From: UBA8752 sp042095055
Lineage (GTDB): Bacteria; Bacteroidota; Bacteroidia; Flavobacteriales_D; Sanyastnellaceae
Direction: 5' to 3'
DNA: 64,000 bases
Assembly (NCBI GenBank): GCA_042095055.1
Contig: JBELBZ010000001.1
Location: 158,201 to 222,200 of the forward strand
Every line of letters starts with the position of its first letter. Positions within the stretch are counted from its first letter, which is position 1. Position numbers and translations under genes: made by a program. Under the pieces are notes generated by a model. The model saw only the letters and a list, made by a program, of their open reading frames with translations. It did no database searches and was not told the DNA's origin. Below are positions 17,458 to 26,707 of this stretch, one piece after another.

Positions 17458-18735
17458 TCAGCCTGTGACCCGGACCAGGTAATGGTTTTTCTTTCCCCGT
17501 TGGATCAAGACGATGCCGCTGCCCACGCAGTCTTCGGAACCGACAACCTTGTTTTGGTCCACCTTGTTGCGGTTGACGCTCACTGAGTTCTCCTTGAGTG
17601 CACGACGGGCTTCACCGCTGCTGGCAAGGAAAGGCGCATCGCCTCCTGCAAGCAGGTCAATGATGCCGATGCCAGCAGCCATATCGTCCCGTGACACCTC
17701 CCGTTGTGGAACACCTTCAAATACGCTGAGCAGCTCGGCTTCTGGCAATGCGCGGAGGTCGTCTTCGGTACTCTTGCCAAACAACAGGGCTGTTGCAGCC
17801 AATGCGGTTTGCAGGTCTTCTTCTCCGTGGATGCGGCGGGTCACATCAGCGGCCAACTCTTTTTGGAGCAGGCGGGCTCCAGGGTTTTCTGCATGGGTGG
17901 CCTCGATTTCTTCGATGCGCGCCTTTTCAAGCAGCGTGAAAATCCGGATGTACCGCGCCGCGTCCTCATCGGCTGCATTGATCCAATACTGATAGAATTT
18001 ATAGGCACTGGTGCGCGCCTTGTCAATCCAGACATTGCCTCCTTCGCTCTTTCCAAATTTGGTGCCGTCTGACTTGGTGATGAGGGGCGCTGTCAATGCA
18101 AATGCATGGCCTTGACCTTTTCTCCGAATGAGCTCTGTACCGGTGGTCATATTGCCCCATTGGTCGCTGCCCCCCATTTGCAGCATGCAGTTCATTTCCT
18201 TCCAGAGGTGATAGAAGTCATAGCCCTGCACCAGCTGGTAACTAAACTCCGTAAAGCTCATGCCGCTTTCAAGCCGGTTCTTCACAGAATCCTTGGCCAT
18301 CATGTAGTTGACCGTGATGTGCTTGCCGACGTCCCGGATAAAGTCCAGGAATCCGAGGTCTTTGAACCAATCAAAGTTGTTGACCACCCGCGCCGCTGAA
18401 GGTCCTTCAAAGTCGAGGAAGCGCTCGAGCTGGGCACGTTGACAAGACAGGTTGTGCTGCAAGGTGTCCGCATCGAGGAACTGCCTTTCGGCTGTTTTTC
18501 CGCTGGGGTCTCCGACCATACCAGTGGCACCGCCGACGAGGGCGACGGGACGGTGTCCAGCACGTTGCAGATGAACCAGAAGCATCACGGGCACCAGGTT
18601 CCCGATGTGCAGGGAGTCTGCAGTCGGATCGAAACCTACATAGCCCGTGGTTTGCTCCTTGGCGAGTTGCTCCTCGAGACCAGGCATGGCGTCGTGCAGG
18701 AGCCCGCGCCACTTCAATTCGGCAATGAAATCCAT
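17458..18735 (-). CDS. tyrS: Tyrosyl-tRNA synthetase
   Basis: 425 residues from ATG 18735 (MDFIAELKWRGLLHDAMPGL); the frame runs nine codons further, but the upstream promoter-like element favours this start. Class I signatures are present: HIGN in TADSLHIGNLVPVM and the KMSKS equivalent KFGKS in DGTKFGKSEGG. The tyrosine pocket reads GYDFYHLW and GGSDQWGN. The C-terminal S4-like RNA-binding domain ends VNRNKVDQNKVV. Length fits TyrS of the bacterial TyrRS-S4 type. Confidence 0.97.
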   Translation of the reverse strand: MDFIAELKWRGLLHDAMPGLEEQLAKEQTTGYVGFDPTADSLHIGNLVPVMLLVHLQRAGHRPVALVGGATGMVGDPSGKTAERQFLDADTLQHNLSCQRAQLERFLDFEGPSAARVVNNFDWFKDLGFLDFIRDVGKHITVNYMMAKDSVKNRLESGMSFTEFSYQLVQGYDFYHLWKEMNCMLQMGGSDQWGNMTTGTELIRRKGQGHAFALTAPLITKSDGTKFGKSEGGNVWIDKARTSAYKFYQYWINAADEDAARYIRIFTLLEKARIEEIEATHAENPGARLLQKELAADVTRRIHGEEDLQTALAATALLFGKSTEDDLRALPEAELLSVFEGVPQREVSRDDMAAGIGIIDLLAGGDAPFLASSGEARRALKENSVSVNRNKVDQNKVVGSEDCVGSGIVLIQRGKKNHYLVRVTG

Positions 18736-18742
18736 AGGGCGC

Positions 18743-18750
18743 GAAAGATA
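18743..18750 (-). promoter_or_regulatory. Putative -7 element of tyrS
   Basis: Minus strand TATCTTTC, then GCGCCCT and the ATG at 18735. It is the closest to the classical TAnnTTTG of this set, with a 7-nt gap to the start codon. Confidence 0.45.
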
Positions 18751-18777
18751 CACCGCATGCACCGCGGTTTTAGTGCC

Positions 18778-20094
18778 TTAGAGAACCGCAACGAGGTCCT
18801 CCATTTTCATGCTGCGCGATCCTTTGAGCAGCACCGTACGCCCTTTCAAAGGTTCTGACTCAAGGGCATCCCGGAGATCGTCCATGTGCGCAAAGGTTCG
18901 GTCCGCTGGCGCATGTGCAGCAAAGTCAGCACCGACAGCCCAACATTCGATGCCATTTTCACGGGCCACATTTCGAACGAGTCGGTGCCCAGCCGCAGCA
19001 TGTTCACCTAACTCTTTCATGTCACCGAGAATGGCGAGGGGCTGCTCGTGCTGTCCCGCTGCAAAAGCCCTCAAAGTGGATTCCACAGAACTCGGGTTGG
19101 CATTGTAGCAGTCGACAATGACCAGGTTGCGTTCGGTTTGGACCGTTTCGCCCCTTTGGTCGATTGGCAGAAAAGCCAGCAAGGCGGCGTTGATGCTGGC
19201 GGGGGCAATTCCGAAGTGTGTGCCCACCGCAATGGCCGCCTTGATGTTCTCCAATTGATGGGCACCGTCCAGTTGCACCTTTAATCCTGCGGAGTCCGCG
19301 TGCCAAGGCCCTGGGATTTGCCCTTGTTCGAGTGTCCATTGCACGGGAGCATCCACAGAGGGGCCGTTGCGCCATGCGTGGGGAGGGGCGTCTTTAGCGC
19401 CATAGGGGATCAATTCCAGCCCTTTGAGCTCAGCCAGTGCCATGAGGTCTGCATCGGCCGCGTTTACCAATGCCTTGCCTCCTTGTGCGGCCAACCAGCC
19501 GTACAGCTCTTGCTTGCCTTTCTTGACCCCTTCGACGCCACCAAACCCTTCGAGGTGGGCAAGTCCAACATTGGTGATCATTCCGCTGTCAGGCTCTGCG
19601 ATCTTGCAGAGGTCTGCGATTTCGCCTTGGTGATTGGCCCCCATTTCTATGAGGGCGAATTCGGTGTCCACAGGGATGGAGAGGAGGGTGAGGGGCACAC
19701 CGATGTGGTTGTTCAAATTGCCGTGGGTGGCGTGAACCGTCATTTCCTCACTGAGGACCGCCTTGATGAGCTCTTTGGTGGTGGTTTTACCATTGCTCCC
19801 CGTCAATCCAAATACAGGGGCTTTGATGCGGCGCCTGTGGGCCAGTGCCAAGCCTTGCAGTGCCGAAAGTCCGTCTGCCACCTGCACGATGCCTTCACCT
19901 TCTAGGGAAGGGTCGTCCACAACAGCACCGATGCAGCCCTTGGCCATCGCCTCATGGGCAAACTTATTTCCATCGAAGCGCTCTCCTTTCAGGGCGATGT
20001 AGAGCAGGCCGGGACCACATGTCCTGGAGTCTGTAGTGACACCTTTCGAGCGGTCGAAGAGCGAGAGCAGTTGTTGTGGCGTGGCGCCTTCCAT
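18778..20094 (-). CDS. murF: UDP-N-acetylmuramoyl-tripeptide:D-Ala-D-Ala ligase
   Basis: 438 residues. It adds D-Ala-D-Ala to the UDP-MurNAc-tripeptide, the last cytoplasmic step of peptidoglycan precursor synthesis. The Mur ligase P-loop is GLTGSNGKTTTKELI (about 95-109), the central domain has ATHGNLNNHIGVPLTLL and EMGANHQGEI, and the C-terminal domain has VDCYNANPSSVESTLRAF and GDMKELGEHA. The murF-gldJ neighbourhood is conserved in Flavobacteriia. It lies between gldJ (71 nt, containing a strong hairpin) and tyrS. Confidence 0.97.
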   Translation of the reverse strand: MEGATPQQLLSLFDRSKGVTTDSRTCGPGLLYIALKGERFDGNKFAHEAMAKGCIGAVVDDPSLEGEGIVQVADGLSALQGLALAHRRRIKAPVFGLTGSNGKTTTKELIKAVLSEEMTVHATHGNLNNHIGVPLTLLSIPVDTEFALIEMGANHQGEIADLCKIAEPDSGMITNVGLAHLEGFGGVEGVKKGKQELYGWLAAQGGKALVNAADADLMALAELKGLELIPYGAKDAPPHAWRNGPSVDAPVQWTLEQGQIPGPWHADSAGLKVQLDGAHQLENIKAAIAVGTHFGIAPASINAALLAFLPIDQRGETVQTERNLVIVDCYNANPSSVESTLRAFAAGQHEQPLAILGDMKELGEHAAAGHRLVRNVARENGIECWAVGADFAAHAPADRTFAHMDDLRDALESEPLKGRTVLLKGSRSMKMEDLVAVL

Positions 20095-20110
20095 GGTGGC
20101 AAGAAACAGC

Positions 20111-20144
20111 GAACCCCGCTTGATATGGAGGTCAAGCGGGGTTC
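20111..20144 (-). terminator. Strong hairpin between gldJ and murF
   Basis: A perfect 13-bp stem (GAACCCCGCTTGA and its complement) with an 8-nt loop, located 22 nt after the gldJ stop. On the minus strand it is followed by an interrupted T-run (GCTGTTTCTTG), so it may act as a terminator or as a processing/attenuation hairpin. The murF start lies just beyond. Confidence 0.55.
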
Positions 20145-20165
20145 GGAATCAACAATGGTTGGTGC

Positions 20166-21926
20166 TTACTTGCCGCCAGCCATAATATTTCCTTTGGGTG
20201 AGCCTACGCGGGTCATCGCGCATCGGAAACCGATGGTCGCCGAACTCTGGTCCTCTTCCAAGAAGCGGCGCGTGCCAGGAATGATCCAGTAAGCCCGGTC
20301 GTTCCAGCTTCCACCCTTGTATACGCGGACGTTGTCATTGATCAAGGATGTTGCACCATAGTCGTACACCAAATCGTCTCGGTCACTCAACTCAGTCTGG
20401 TCGTAGGTGATTGAGCTTTCGAGGTCTCCGTCCAGGTAGTCAATGTTATCGGCCACCTTGTAGTTGCGGCGATCGAGGTTTTCTTCGAGGGTCACCTTGC
20501 GGTAGCGCATCTCACCGGGCATACCGGTGATGTTTTGCGTCCATGCCTTGCGGAGGTCCGGAGAAGCTGGAGCCTCACTTTCTTCAATCAGGTCAAGGGC
20601 CTCGTCCATTTTGGTCATCGCCTCTTCATCCCGCTTCACATTCAAATCTTCGTTGGCACTTTCAATCTTGCTTTTGAGGTTGTCAATCAGGTTTTGACCC
20701 TCCGTCGTCAACGAGTTGCCTGCAGTTTCTTCGTACTCCTCGAGGTAGGCTTCAATGCTGCTGATGTCATATTCGACGTAGTCCAATTTGTCCTTGACAT
20801 TGCCTTCGCTGTCCAACAGCTTCGTGGAGAACACATTTCCCCTAAACGGGCGGAACTCCTGGGCGTCCTGAAGGGTACCAGGGCGGTACACGTCCATGAC
20901 CCACTCGCTGACGTTACCGGCCATGTTGTACAGGCCGTAGTCGTTTGGAGCATAAGAATAAACAGGTGCAGTAACGTCGGCGTTGTCGTTCAGTGCGCCG
21001 GCAACACCCATGTAGTCACCGCGGGCACGGACAAAGTTGGCGTTGATTTCACCGTAGTACTTGCCGCGGCTGTCGTCGTTCCGCACATAGTGCCCATCCC
21101 AAGGGTAGGTCCGGCGGCTTGTGATCAATTCTTCACCACTGTTTCCGATGAGCGAAAGCGCGGCATATTCCCACTCAGCCTCGGTCGGAAGGCGGTAGTC
21201 TGGCAACAAAATACCATCGGTCATGGCGACATTCCTGTATCCAACTCCGTTGGGGCGAAGGTCCTTGATGCCATCCGCAGCTTTTGCCGCTTCTTCATAC
21301 TGACCGTCGAGGTAGGTTTCTGTGCTAAAGAAGCTGTCGTCTACCTGTCCTGTAGGGTTGTGAACGAGGAAGCCCTCGCGCACCATGATCTGCTCATTGA
21401 CGCGGTCAGTCCTCCACTTGCAGAATTCATTGGCCTGCAGCCATGATACACCAACAACAGGGTAGTCCCTGTACGCGGGGTGGCGCAAGTAGTAATTGAC
21501 GTAAGGTTCGTTGTAAGCCCGAGGATCCCTCCACACCAGGGTGTCAGGCTTGGCGCGGTCTACGATCTCCGGGAATCCGTCCCCATAAACGCGGTCCAAC
21601 CAGAACAGGTATTCGAGCCAGTAATAGTTGGTCACCTCAACTTCATCCATGTAGAACGAGCTGACCGTGACCCGGCGCGGAATGTTGTCCCATGCGCCCG
21701 TGAGGTCGTCTTCGACCTGGCCCATAGTAAAGGTTCCCCCTTCCACGAAAACAAGACCGGGTCCTGTTTCCTGACCGATGTAAGGGAGTTGCTGGAATCC
21801 GCCGTTTTCAGCATCGTTGTACGCCCATCCTGTCGCGCCTGAGGCGCCACCTTGGCATGAGGAGAACAACATGGCCACAGCGCAGGCCGTGAGAGAAGTC
21901 AGGAGGATGAAATGGAGCTTTTGCAT
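20166..21926 (-). CDS. gldJ: Gliding motility / type IX secretion lipoprotein GldJ
   Basis: 586 residues. Lipobox LFSSC with Cys24, then the GldJ-like mature start (GATGWAYNDAENGGFQ). The rest is a formylglycine-generating-enzyme/sulfatase-modifying-factor fold: GGTFTMGQVEDD, RRVTVSSFYMDEVEVTNYYW, VSWLQANEFCKW, RLPTEAEWEYAA, YNMAGNVSEWVMD and, at the end, VYKGGSWNDRAYW with GFRCAM. An acidic helical insertion (about 380-460) separates the two last motifs. In Flavobacterium GldJ is needed for gliding and stabilises GldK in the T9SS ring. It is followed by murF and preceded by a PorP/SprF gene. Confidence 0.93.
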   Translation of the reverse strand: MQKLHFILLTSLTACAVAMLFSSCQGGASGATGWAYNDAENGGFQQLPYIGQETGPGLVFVEGGTFTMGQVEDDLTGAWDNIPRRVTVSSFYMDEVEVTNYYWLEYLFWLDRVYGDGFPEIVDRAKPDTLVWRDPRAYNEPYVNYYLRHPAYRDYPVVGVSWLQANEFCKWRTDRVNEQIMVREGFLVHNPTGQVDDSFFSTETYLDGQYEEAAKAADGIKDLRPNGVGYRNVAMTDGILLPDYRLPTEAEWEYAALSLIGNSGEELITSRRTYPWDGHYVRNDDSRGKYYGEINANFVRARGDYMGVAGALNDNADVTAPVYSYAPNDYGLYNMAGNVSEWVMDVYRPGTLQDAQEFRPFRGNVFSTKLLDSEGNVKDKLDYVEYDISSIEAYLEEYEETAGNSLTTEGQNLIDNLKSKIESANEDLNVKRDEEAMTKMDEALDLIEESEAPASPDLRKAWTQNITGMPGEMRYRKVTLEENLDRRNYKVADNIDYLDGDLESSITYDQTELSDRDDLVYDYGATSLINDNVRVYKGGSWNDRAYWIIPGTRRFLEEDQSSATIGFRCAMTRVGSPKGNIMAGGK

Positions 21927-21960
21927 CGCTTTCTATATAAGTTTCCTTGCAGGGAATGGA

Positions 21961-22986
21961 TTAGAATCCCGGGCAGGGGGGGCTGCGGAATTTGATCCGT
22001 TTGGAACGGCAGTCGAAGTTCAATGACATGCTCACTTCGTGCGATCCACCTGTAGCAGGGGTGAGGTCGGATACGGTCACGTCGTAGCTGTAGCCAAACT
22101 TGATGACATCGGATTGTACACCCAACGTAACGATAAACGCGTCCCGATATTGGGTTCCGAGGATACCGCGGTACCAAATTCCACCTACAATGGGCCCTTT
22201 GCTGACATATCCACCAAAGTTGAGTTGCTGGAATTCACCTTGTCTGCGGTAAAGAACGTTGGGGGAGATGAAGGCGCTGGCGTAGCGCGCGTCGCCATCC
22301 AGCGGAAGCAAGGCGCCGAAATGGGCAGTGAGCTTCATGGGCAAGCGGCTGACGCCCACAACGAGGCTTTCGTTGGGCTCATTGAGGTGGTGAGCGGCAA
22401 AACCGAAATACACCTTTTTGCTAAAGCCGACAATTCCAGCACTGAAGTCCACTTGGCTGACTTTTCCGCCCCTTGGCTGGTCTTGTGTCTCATAAATGAA
22501 TCCTTTCCGAGGATCAATCATGTCACCAAAAGTCAATTGACTCCAATCCAACGCTTTTTGGAAATAGGTGGCTTCGAAACCCGCTTTGATGGAAAACTTG
22601 CGGCTGATCGCCTGCTGGTAGCTGTAGATGCCACTGATGCGCGTGGTGCTCAGTGTGCCCCTCCCAGCGCGGTCGTTCATGACAATGAAACCAAGGCCCC
22701 CTGAAATGCTCGGGATGTGTTGGTCATAAGCCGCTGCAGAAGTCACGTAATTTCCGCTCATGGCCGGCCACTGGTTCCGATAGTTCATGACAAACCGAGG
22801 ACAACGAGCCGCACCTGCAAAAGCGGGGTTCAAATAGACCGGGTTTGAGTAGAATTGAGTGAATTCCGGGTCTTGGGCCGAAGCTTTTTCCGGCGCAAAG
22901 GTGCCAAGACATGCCATCAAGAGCGCGATGGCCGGGAGGCCAAAAACGCGGGATGCCGCGGAGTGTAAGGGCTGTTGGAGCTTCAT
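21961..22986 (-). CDS. PorP/SprF-family outer membrane protein
   Basis: 341 residues from ATG 22986, chosen because it starts a signal peptide (MKLQQPLHSAASRVFGLPAI ... KASAQ); the longer frame upstream has no signal. The mature protein begins with the PorP/SprF signature QDPEFTQFYSNPVYLNPAFAG, then MNYRNQWPA, followed by about a dozen predicted beta strands ending MSLNFDCRSKRIKF. The family forms outer-membrane barrels linked to T9SS export or to attachment of surface adhesins. It is upstream of gldJ (34 nt) and divergent from porU. Confidence 0.88.
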   Translation of the reverse strand: MKLQQPLHSAASRVFGLPAIALLMACLGTFAPEKASAQDPEFTQFYSNPVYLNPAFAGAARCPRFVMNYRNQWPAMSGNYVTSAAAYDQHIPSISGGLGFIVMNDRAGRGTLSTTRISGIYSYQQAISRKFSIKAGFEATYFQKALDWSQLTFGDMIDPRKGFIYETQDQPRGGKVSQVDFSAGIVGFSKKVYFGFAAHHLNEPNESLVVGVSRLPMKLTAHFGALLPLDGDARYASAFISPNVLYRRQGEFQQLNFGGYVSKGPIVGGIWYRGILGTQYRDAFIVTLGVQSDVIKFGYSYDVTVSDLTPATGGSHEVSMSLNFDCRSKRIKFRSPPCPGF

Positions 22987-23129
22987 GGCCGTGCAGTTTC
23001 CTGAGACACAAGTCTCGTGTATAAGATCGTGAAAATTACAAACTTGTGGGGATTGCCGAACATCTTTGCGTTGAAGCAACAAACAGCGCCCTTTTAGCGT
23101 TGTCTTTGCAAGCATTTTCGACCACCCCC

Positions 23130-26100
23130 ATGACCCCAACGAAGCAGCAACAAAAATCGTTGCCTTGGAAGGAAACAAAGCCATGTCATTTCCTCATACG
23201 GATGACCGTGATTTTAGGTTTCCTCAGCTCAAGCGTCACGGGTGCTTTGGCTCAGTTCACCTACGAATGGCCTGAGCACAGCGCACTCTCAGAAGGCCAG
23301 TGGGTCAAGCTGGCCACTGTGCGCACTGGATTTCACAAAGTCGACGTCAACTTGATCTCCAGCCTTGGTCTGAATCCAGCGGAGGTGAATCCCAGTCAGC
23401 TCAACCTTTACGGCCATGGGGGGGACGCTTTGCCCATCGACAATTCAGAGCCCCGTCCGCTGGACCTGGTTCCGGTTCCGATTGAGATGGTGGACGATGG
23501 AGACGGCCAGTTTGACGGCAACGACCACTTCGTATTTCTGGGCAATGGTCCAGAGCAATGGAATTATGATGGCGTGACCGGGAAATGGCGGCACGCCATC
23601 AATCCTTGGTCAGATACGGCTTGGTACTATTTGCGGGTGGACGATTCCAATCCTGTTCGGGTGGCCAATGCACCCACCCTCAGTGGAGATTTTGATACGG
23701 TCTTAGTGGAGACAGACTTCCACCTGTTCCACGAATTGGAACAAAGCACCATCATCCGTTCGGGCCGCAACTTCTTTGGCGAAGTTTTCGATCAAAACCC
23801 CACCCATACCATACCGTTTCAAGTTCCGGATGTGGTGGCCAAACCTGCCCAGCTCGAGGTCAAACTCATGGGCAGGTCAGTCGGTGCAGTCAGCCCCTAC
23901 ACCGTTTCGCTCGGTGACAGCAGTTGGACCATTACTCCATCGGTCACAGGCTCTCAGTCTCATACGCCGCAGGCTCAGGTAGGGAGCGGTTATTGGAATT
24001 GGTTGCCTGCGTCAGAAGTGGTGCAAGTGGGGATCACCTTAGACGCCCAAGTGGCAGATGCTAAGGGATGGCTGGATTACATCCGTTTGGTCGGGACGCG
24101 CCAAGCTTCCATGTCGGGCTCCACCCAACAAGAATTCATGCGCGCCGATGCCGCCTCGCCAGGTCGAATTGTCGAATGGTCTGTGGCTGAGGCACAGTCT
24201 GTGCAGCGCATTTGGGACGTGACCGATCCACAGTCGCCCATCGCCATTCCGTTTTCCGTTGAAGGCAGCAATGCCCGGTTCAGGGTCTCCTATGATGAGC
24301 TTCGTTCATTTCGGGCGGGCACAGGATCAGGTTTCTACACCCCGACCCCCATTGGGCCGGTCCAAAACACCGATGTCCACGGTATTCCTCAGGTGGACCT
24401 CGTGGTGATTACACCTCCTGCCTTGCGCGAGGCGGCGGACAGTTTGGCTGCGATTCACTTTGCGGAGGGTTTGAGCGTGGCGGTGTTGGAGCCGTCTTTC
24501 ATCTACGATTGTTTCAGTTCCGGGAGGGTTGATCCTACAGCAATCAAAATGCTGATGAAGATGCTGTACGACCGGGCTGCAGGCAATCCCAACCTCCAAC
24601 CCAAGTACCTGCAACTGTTTGGGGACGGCACTTATCTCAACCGGAATTTGCCGAGGAATGGCAACCTGCTCGTGTCATTTCAGAGCGCCCAAAGCCACAC
24701 GCCGACACAGAGCTACGTCACCGACGATTATTTCGGCTTTTTGTCGGACCTGGCTTCCGAAAGGTTGACCGACACCTTGGCGATCGGCGTGGGCCGGATA
24801 CCCGCAGGCACCTTGTCCGAGGCTTGGGATGCCGTGGGCAAAGTTTCGGCCTACCTCAGTGGCAATCCAGACCCCGATGGCGCTGCCTGTCTTACCGGAG
24901 GACTGCCAGGCTCCGAGGAGGGCAATCCCTATGGGCCATGGCGCAACCGGGTGTGTTTTGTAGCCGACGATTTTGACGGAAACAGCGGGGCGACAGAAAC
25001 CGGCCATACGGTCTACAGCATCGGCCATGCTCAAGGGATGGAAGAGGGGTATGGCGCTTTTGACATCAAGAGAATATTCATGGACGCCTACCCTCAAGTG
25101 GCCACGCCGGGAGGCGAGCGCTACCCGGAGGTTGAAATGGCCATTGACAGGCAGGTGCGCGAAGGCGCCCTCTTGATCAACTATATCGGCCATGGCGGAG
25201 AGCGGGGTTGGGCGCATGAACGGGTGCTGAATACCTCAACGATTGGAGCATGGGACAACATCGACAGGATGCCCTTGTTTTTCACGGCTACCTGCGAGTT
25301 GGCCCGTTTCGACGACCCAGAACTGGAGACAGCGGGGGAAATGATGGTCATGAACCCGAATGGGGGTGCCATCGCCATGATGACCACAACCCGGGTCGTG
25401 TACAGTTTTGCCAATGAGCAGTTGAATACCGCCTTCTTCGCAGTGGCCTTTGATGCGCCGCCTGGAGAGCAACAGCGTTTGGGTGACATTTTGCGCCGAA
25501 CAAAAAATCACCCTTCATCTGGGGCGTCTTCAAACAAGCGCAATTTCACTTTGCTGGGCGATGTGGCCCTCACCTTGGCCACGCCCCGGATGCAAGTCAG
25601 GACCAGCGAAGTCAATGGTGTGCCGATCGACGCTTGGGCGGATACCCTCAGCGCTTTGGAACATGTGGTGGTTCGCGGATACGTGGCAGATGCGGGCGGC
25701 AATGTGTTGACCGACTTCAACGGATTCGTGTACCCGACCGTGTACGACCAGAAATCGCAAGTCACCACGCTCAACAACGACGGCGGCAGCGCGGGCGTCT
25801 CCTACAGCGAATGGCGCAACCGTATCCATGCGGGCGCAGTGACTGCAGAAGGTGGCGTATTCGAGTTCGAGTTCGTGGTGCCGCGCGACATTTCATACGA
25901 CCCAGCACCAGGGCGCATCAGCTATTATGCTGTGGACGGGGACCTCGATGCCCATGGTTACACCGAAAACATCGTCATCGGGGGCGTCAATCCCAACGCC
26001 ATTGAGGACAACGAGGGTCCGTCGATTGCCTTGTTCCTCAACGACACCAGTTTCATCAATGGGGGGACGACAGATTCCAAGCCCGTATTGCTCGCTTATT

Positions 26101-26666
26101 TGCAGGACGATCAAGGCCTGAACACCGTGGGCAATGGGATCGGGCACGACCTCAAAATGGTGCTGGACGGGGGCAGCGGTGAAGTGCTCAATGAATATTA
26201 CCAAAGCGATTTGGACACCTATCAAAGCGGGCGGGTGGTGTTCCCGATGAGCGGCATTGAGGAGGGCATTCATCAAATGGAGCTCAAGGCATGGGACGTG
26301 CACAACAACAGCGCAACAGCGGTTTTGGATTTCGTGGTTGTAGAGGAATTAGAAGTGTTTTTAGAGGGGCTCGTGAACTACCCCAATCCCATGAATGGCG
26401 CGGGTACCACGTTTAGATTTGACCACAATCAAGCCTGTGTTTCTTTGGATTTACGCCTGACCATATACGATGGGAGAGGAAATGCCGTTTGGAACGGTGA
26501 GCAGACGATGACACCCAATGGATACAGGGTTGATGGTTGGCATTGGGATGGGCGCACCGCACAGGGAAGTCCACTCAACGCAGGCCTTTACGTGTATCGC
26601 CTGGACGTTGCAACGCCCGAGGGGCGTGAAGCATCCAAAACAGGCCGTCTGGTTCTGCTCGACTGA
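23130..26666 (+). CDS. porU: Type IX secretion system sortase PorU
   Basis: 1178 residues from ATG 23130; alternatives are ATG 23202 or the upstream open frame. A signal sequence is followed by a long beta-rich N-terminal domain and a C25-type (gingipain-like) peptidase domain with the catalytic pair H688 in YIGHGGERGWAHE and C722 in FFTATCELARFDDPE. An Ig-like region and a T9SS-type C-terminal domain follow (NYPNPMNGAG to the end GRLVLLD). PorU removes the C-terminal signal of T9SS cargo and transfers the protein to lipopolysaccharide at the cell surface. It is followed by porV (41 nt), as in other Bacteroidota. Confidence 0.95.
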   Translation: MTPTKQQQKSLPWKETKPCHFLIRMTVILGFLSSSVTGALAQFTYEWPEHSALSEGQWVKLATVRTGFHKVDVNLISSLGLNPAEVNPSQLNLYGHGGDALPIDNSEPRPLDLVPVPIEMVDDGDGQFDGNDHFVFLGNGPEQWNYDGVTGKWRHAINPWSDTAWYYLRVDDSNPVRVANAPTLSGDFDTVLVETDFHLFHELEQSTIIRSGRNFFGEVFDQNPTHTIPFQVPDVVAKPAQLEVKLMGRSVGAVSPYTVSLGDSSWTITPSVTGSQSHTPQAQVGSGYWNWLPASEVVQVGITLDAQVADAKGWLDYIRLVGTRQASMSGSTQQEFMRADAASPGRIVEWSVAEAQSVQRIWDVTDPQSPIAIPFSVEGSNARFRVSYDELRSFRAGTGSGFYTPTPIGPVQNTDVHGIPQVDLVVITPPALREAADSLAAIHFAEGLSVAVLEPSFIYDCFSSGRVDPTAIKMLMKMLYDRAAGNPNLQPKYLQLFGDGTYLNRNLPRNGNLLVSFQSAQSHTPTQSYVTDDYFGFLSDLASERLTDTLAIGVGRIPAGTLSEAWDAVGKVSAYLSGNPDPDGAACLTGGLPGSEEGNPYGPWRNRVCFVADDFDGNSGATETGHTVYSIGHAQGMEEGYGAFDIKRIFMDAYPQVATPGGERYPEVEMAIDRQVREGALLINYIGHGGERGWAHERVLNTSTIGAWDNIDRMPLFFTATCELARFDDPELETAGEMMVMNPNGGAIAMMTTTRVVYSFANEQLNTAFFAVAFDAPPGEQQRLGDILRRTKNHPSSGASSNKRNFTLLGDVALTLATPRMQVRTSEVNGVPIDAWADTLSALEHVVVRGYVADAGGNVLTDFNGFVYPTVYDQKSQVTTLNNDGGSAGVSYSEWRNRIHAGAVTAEGGVFEFEFVVPRDISYDPAPGRISYYAVDGDLDAHGYTENIVIGGVNPNAIEDNEGPSIALFLNDTSFINGGTTDSKPVLLAYLQDDQGLNTVGNGIGHDLKMVLDGGSGEVLNEYYQSDLDTYQSGRVVFPMSGIEEGIHQMELKAWDVHNNSATAVLDFVVVEELEVFLEGLVNYPNPMNGAGTTFRFDHNQACVSLDLRLTIYDGRGNAVWNGEQTMTPNGYRVDGWHWDGRTAQGSPLNAGLYVYRLDVATPEGREASKTGRLVLLD

Positions 26667-26689
26667 ACCATTTATCCGCACAAGCACAC

Positions 26690-26697
26690 TATTTTCG
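26690..26697 (+). promoter_or_regulatory. Putative -7 element of porV
   Basis: TATTTTCG, then CGCCAATCCC and the ATG at 26708, a 10-nt gap. The 12-mer TATTTTCGCGCC is identical to the one in front of the DUF4301 gene at 55406-55417. Confidence 0.45.
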
Positions 26698-26707
26698 CGC
26701 CAATCCC

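Noticed and set aside
13000..18700. Search for a mobile element or integrase near the LuxE/PiT/TyrS region
   Set aside because: No transposase, integrase, inverted terminal repeats or tRNA-associated duplication was seen; genes are housekeeping or transporters.
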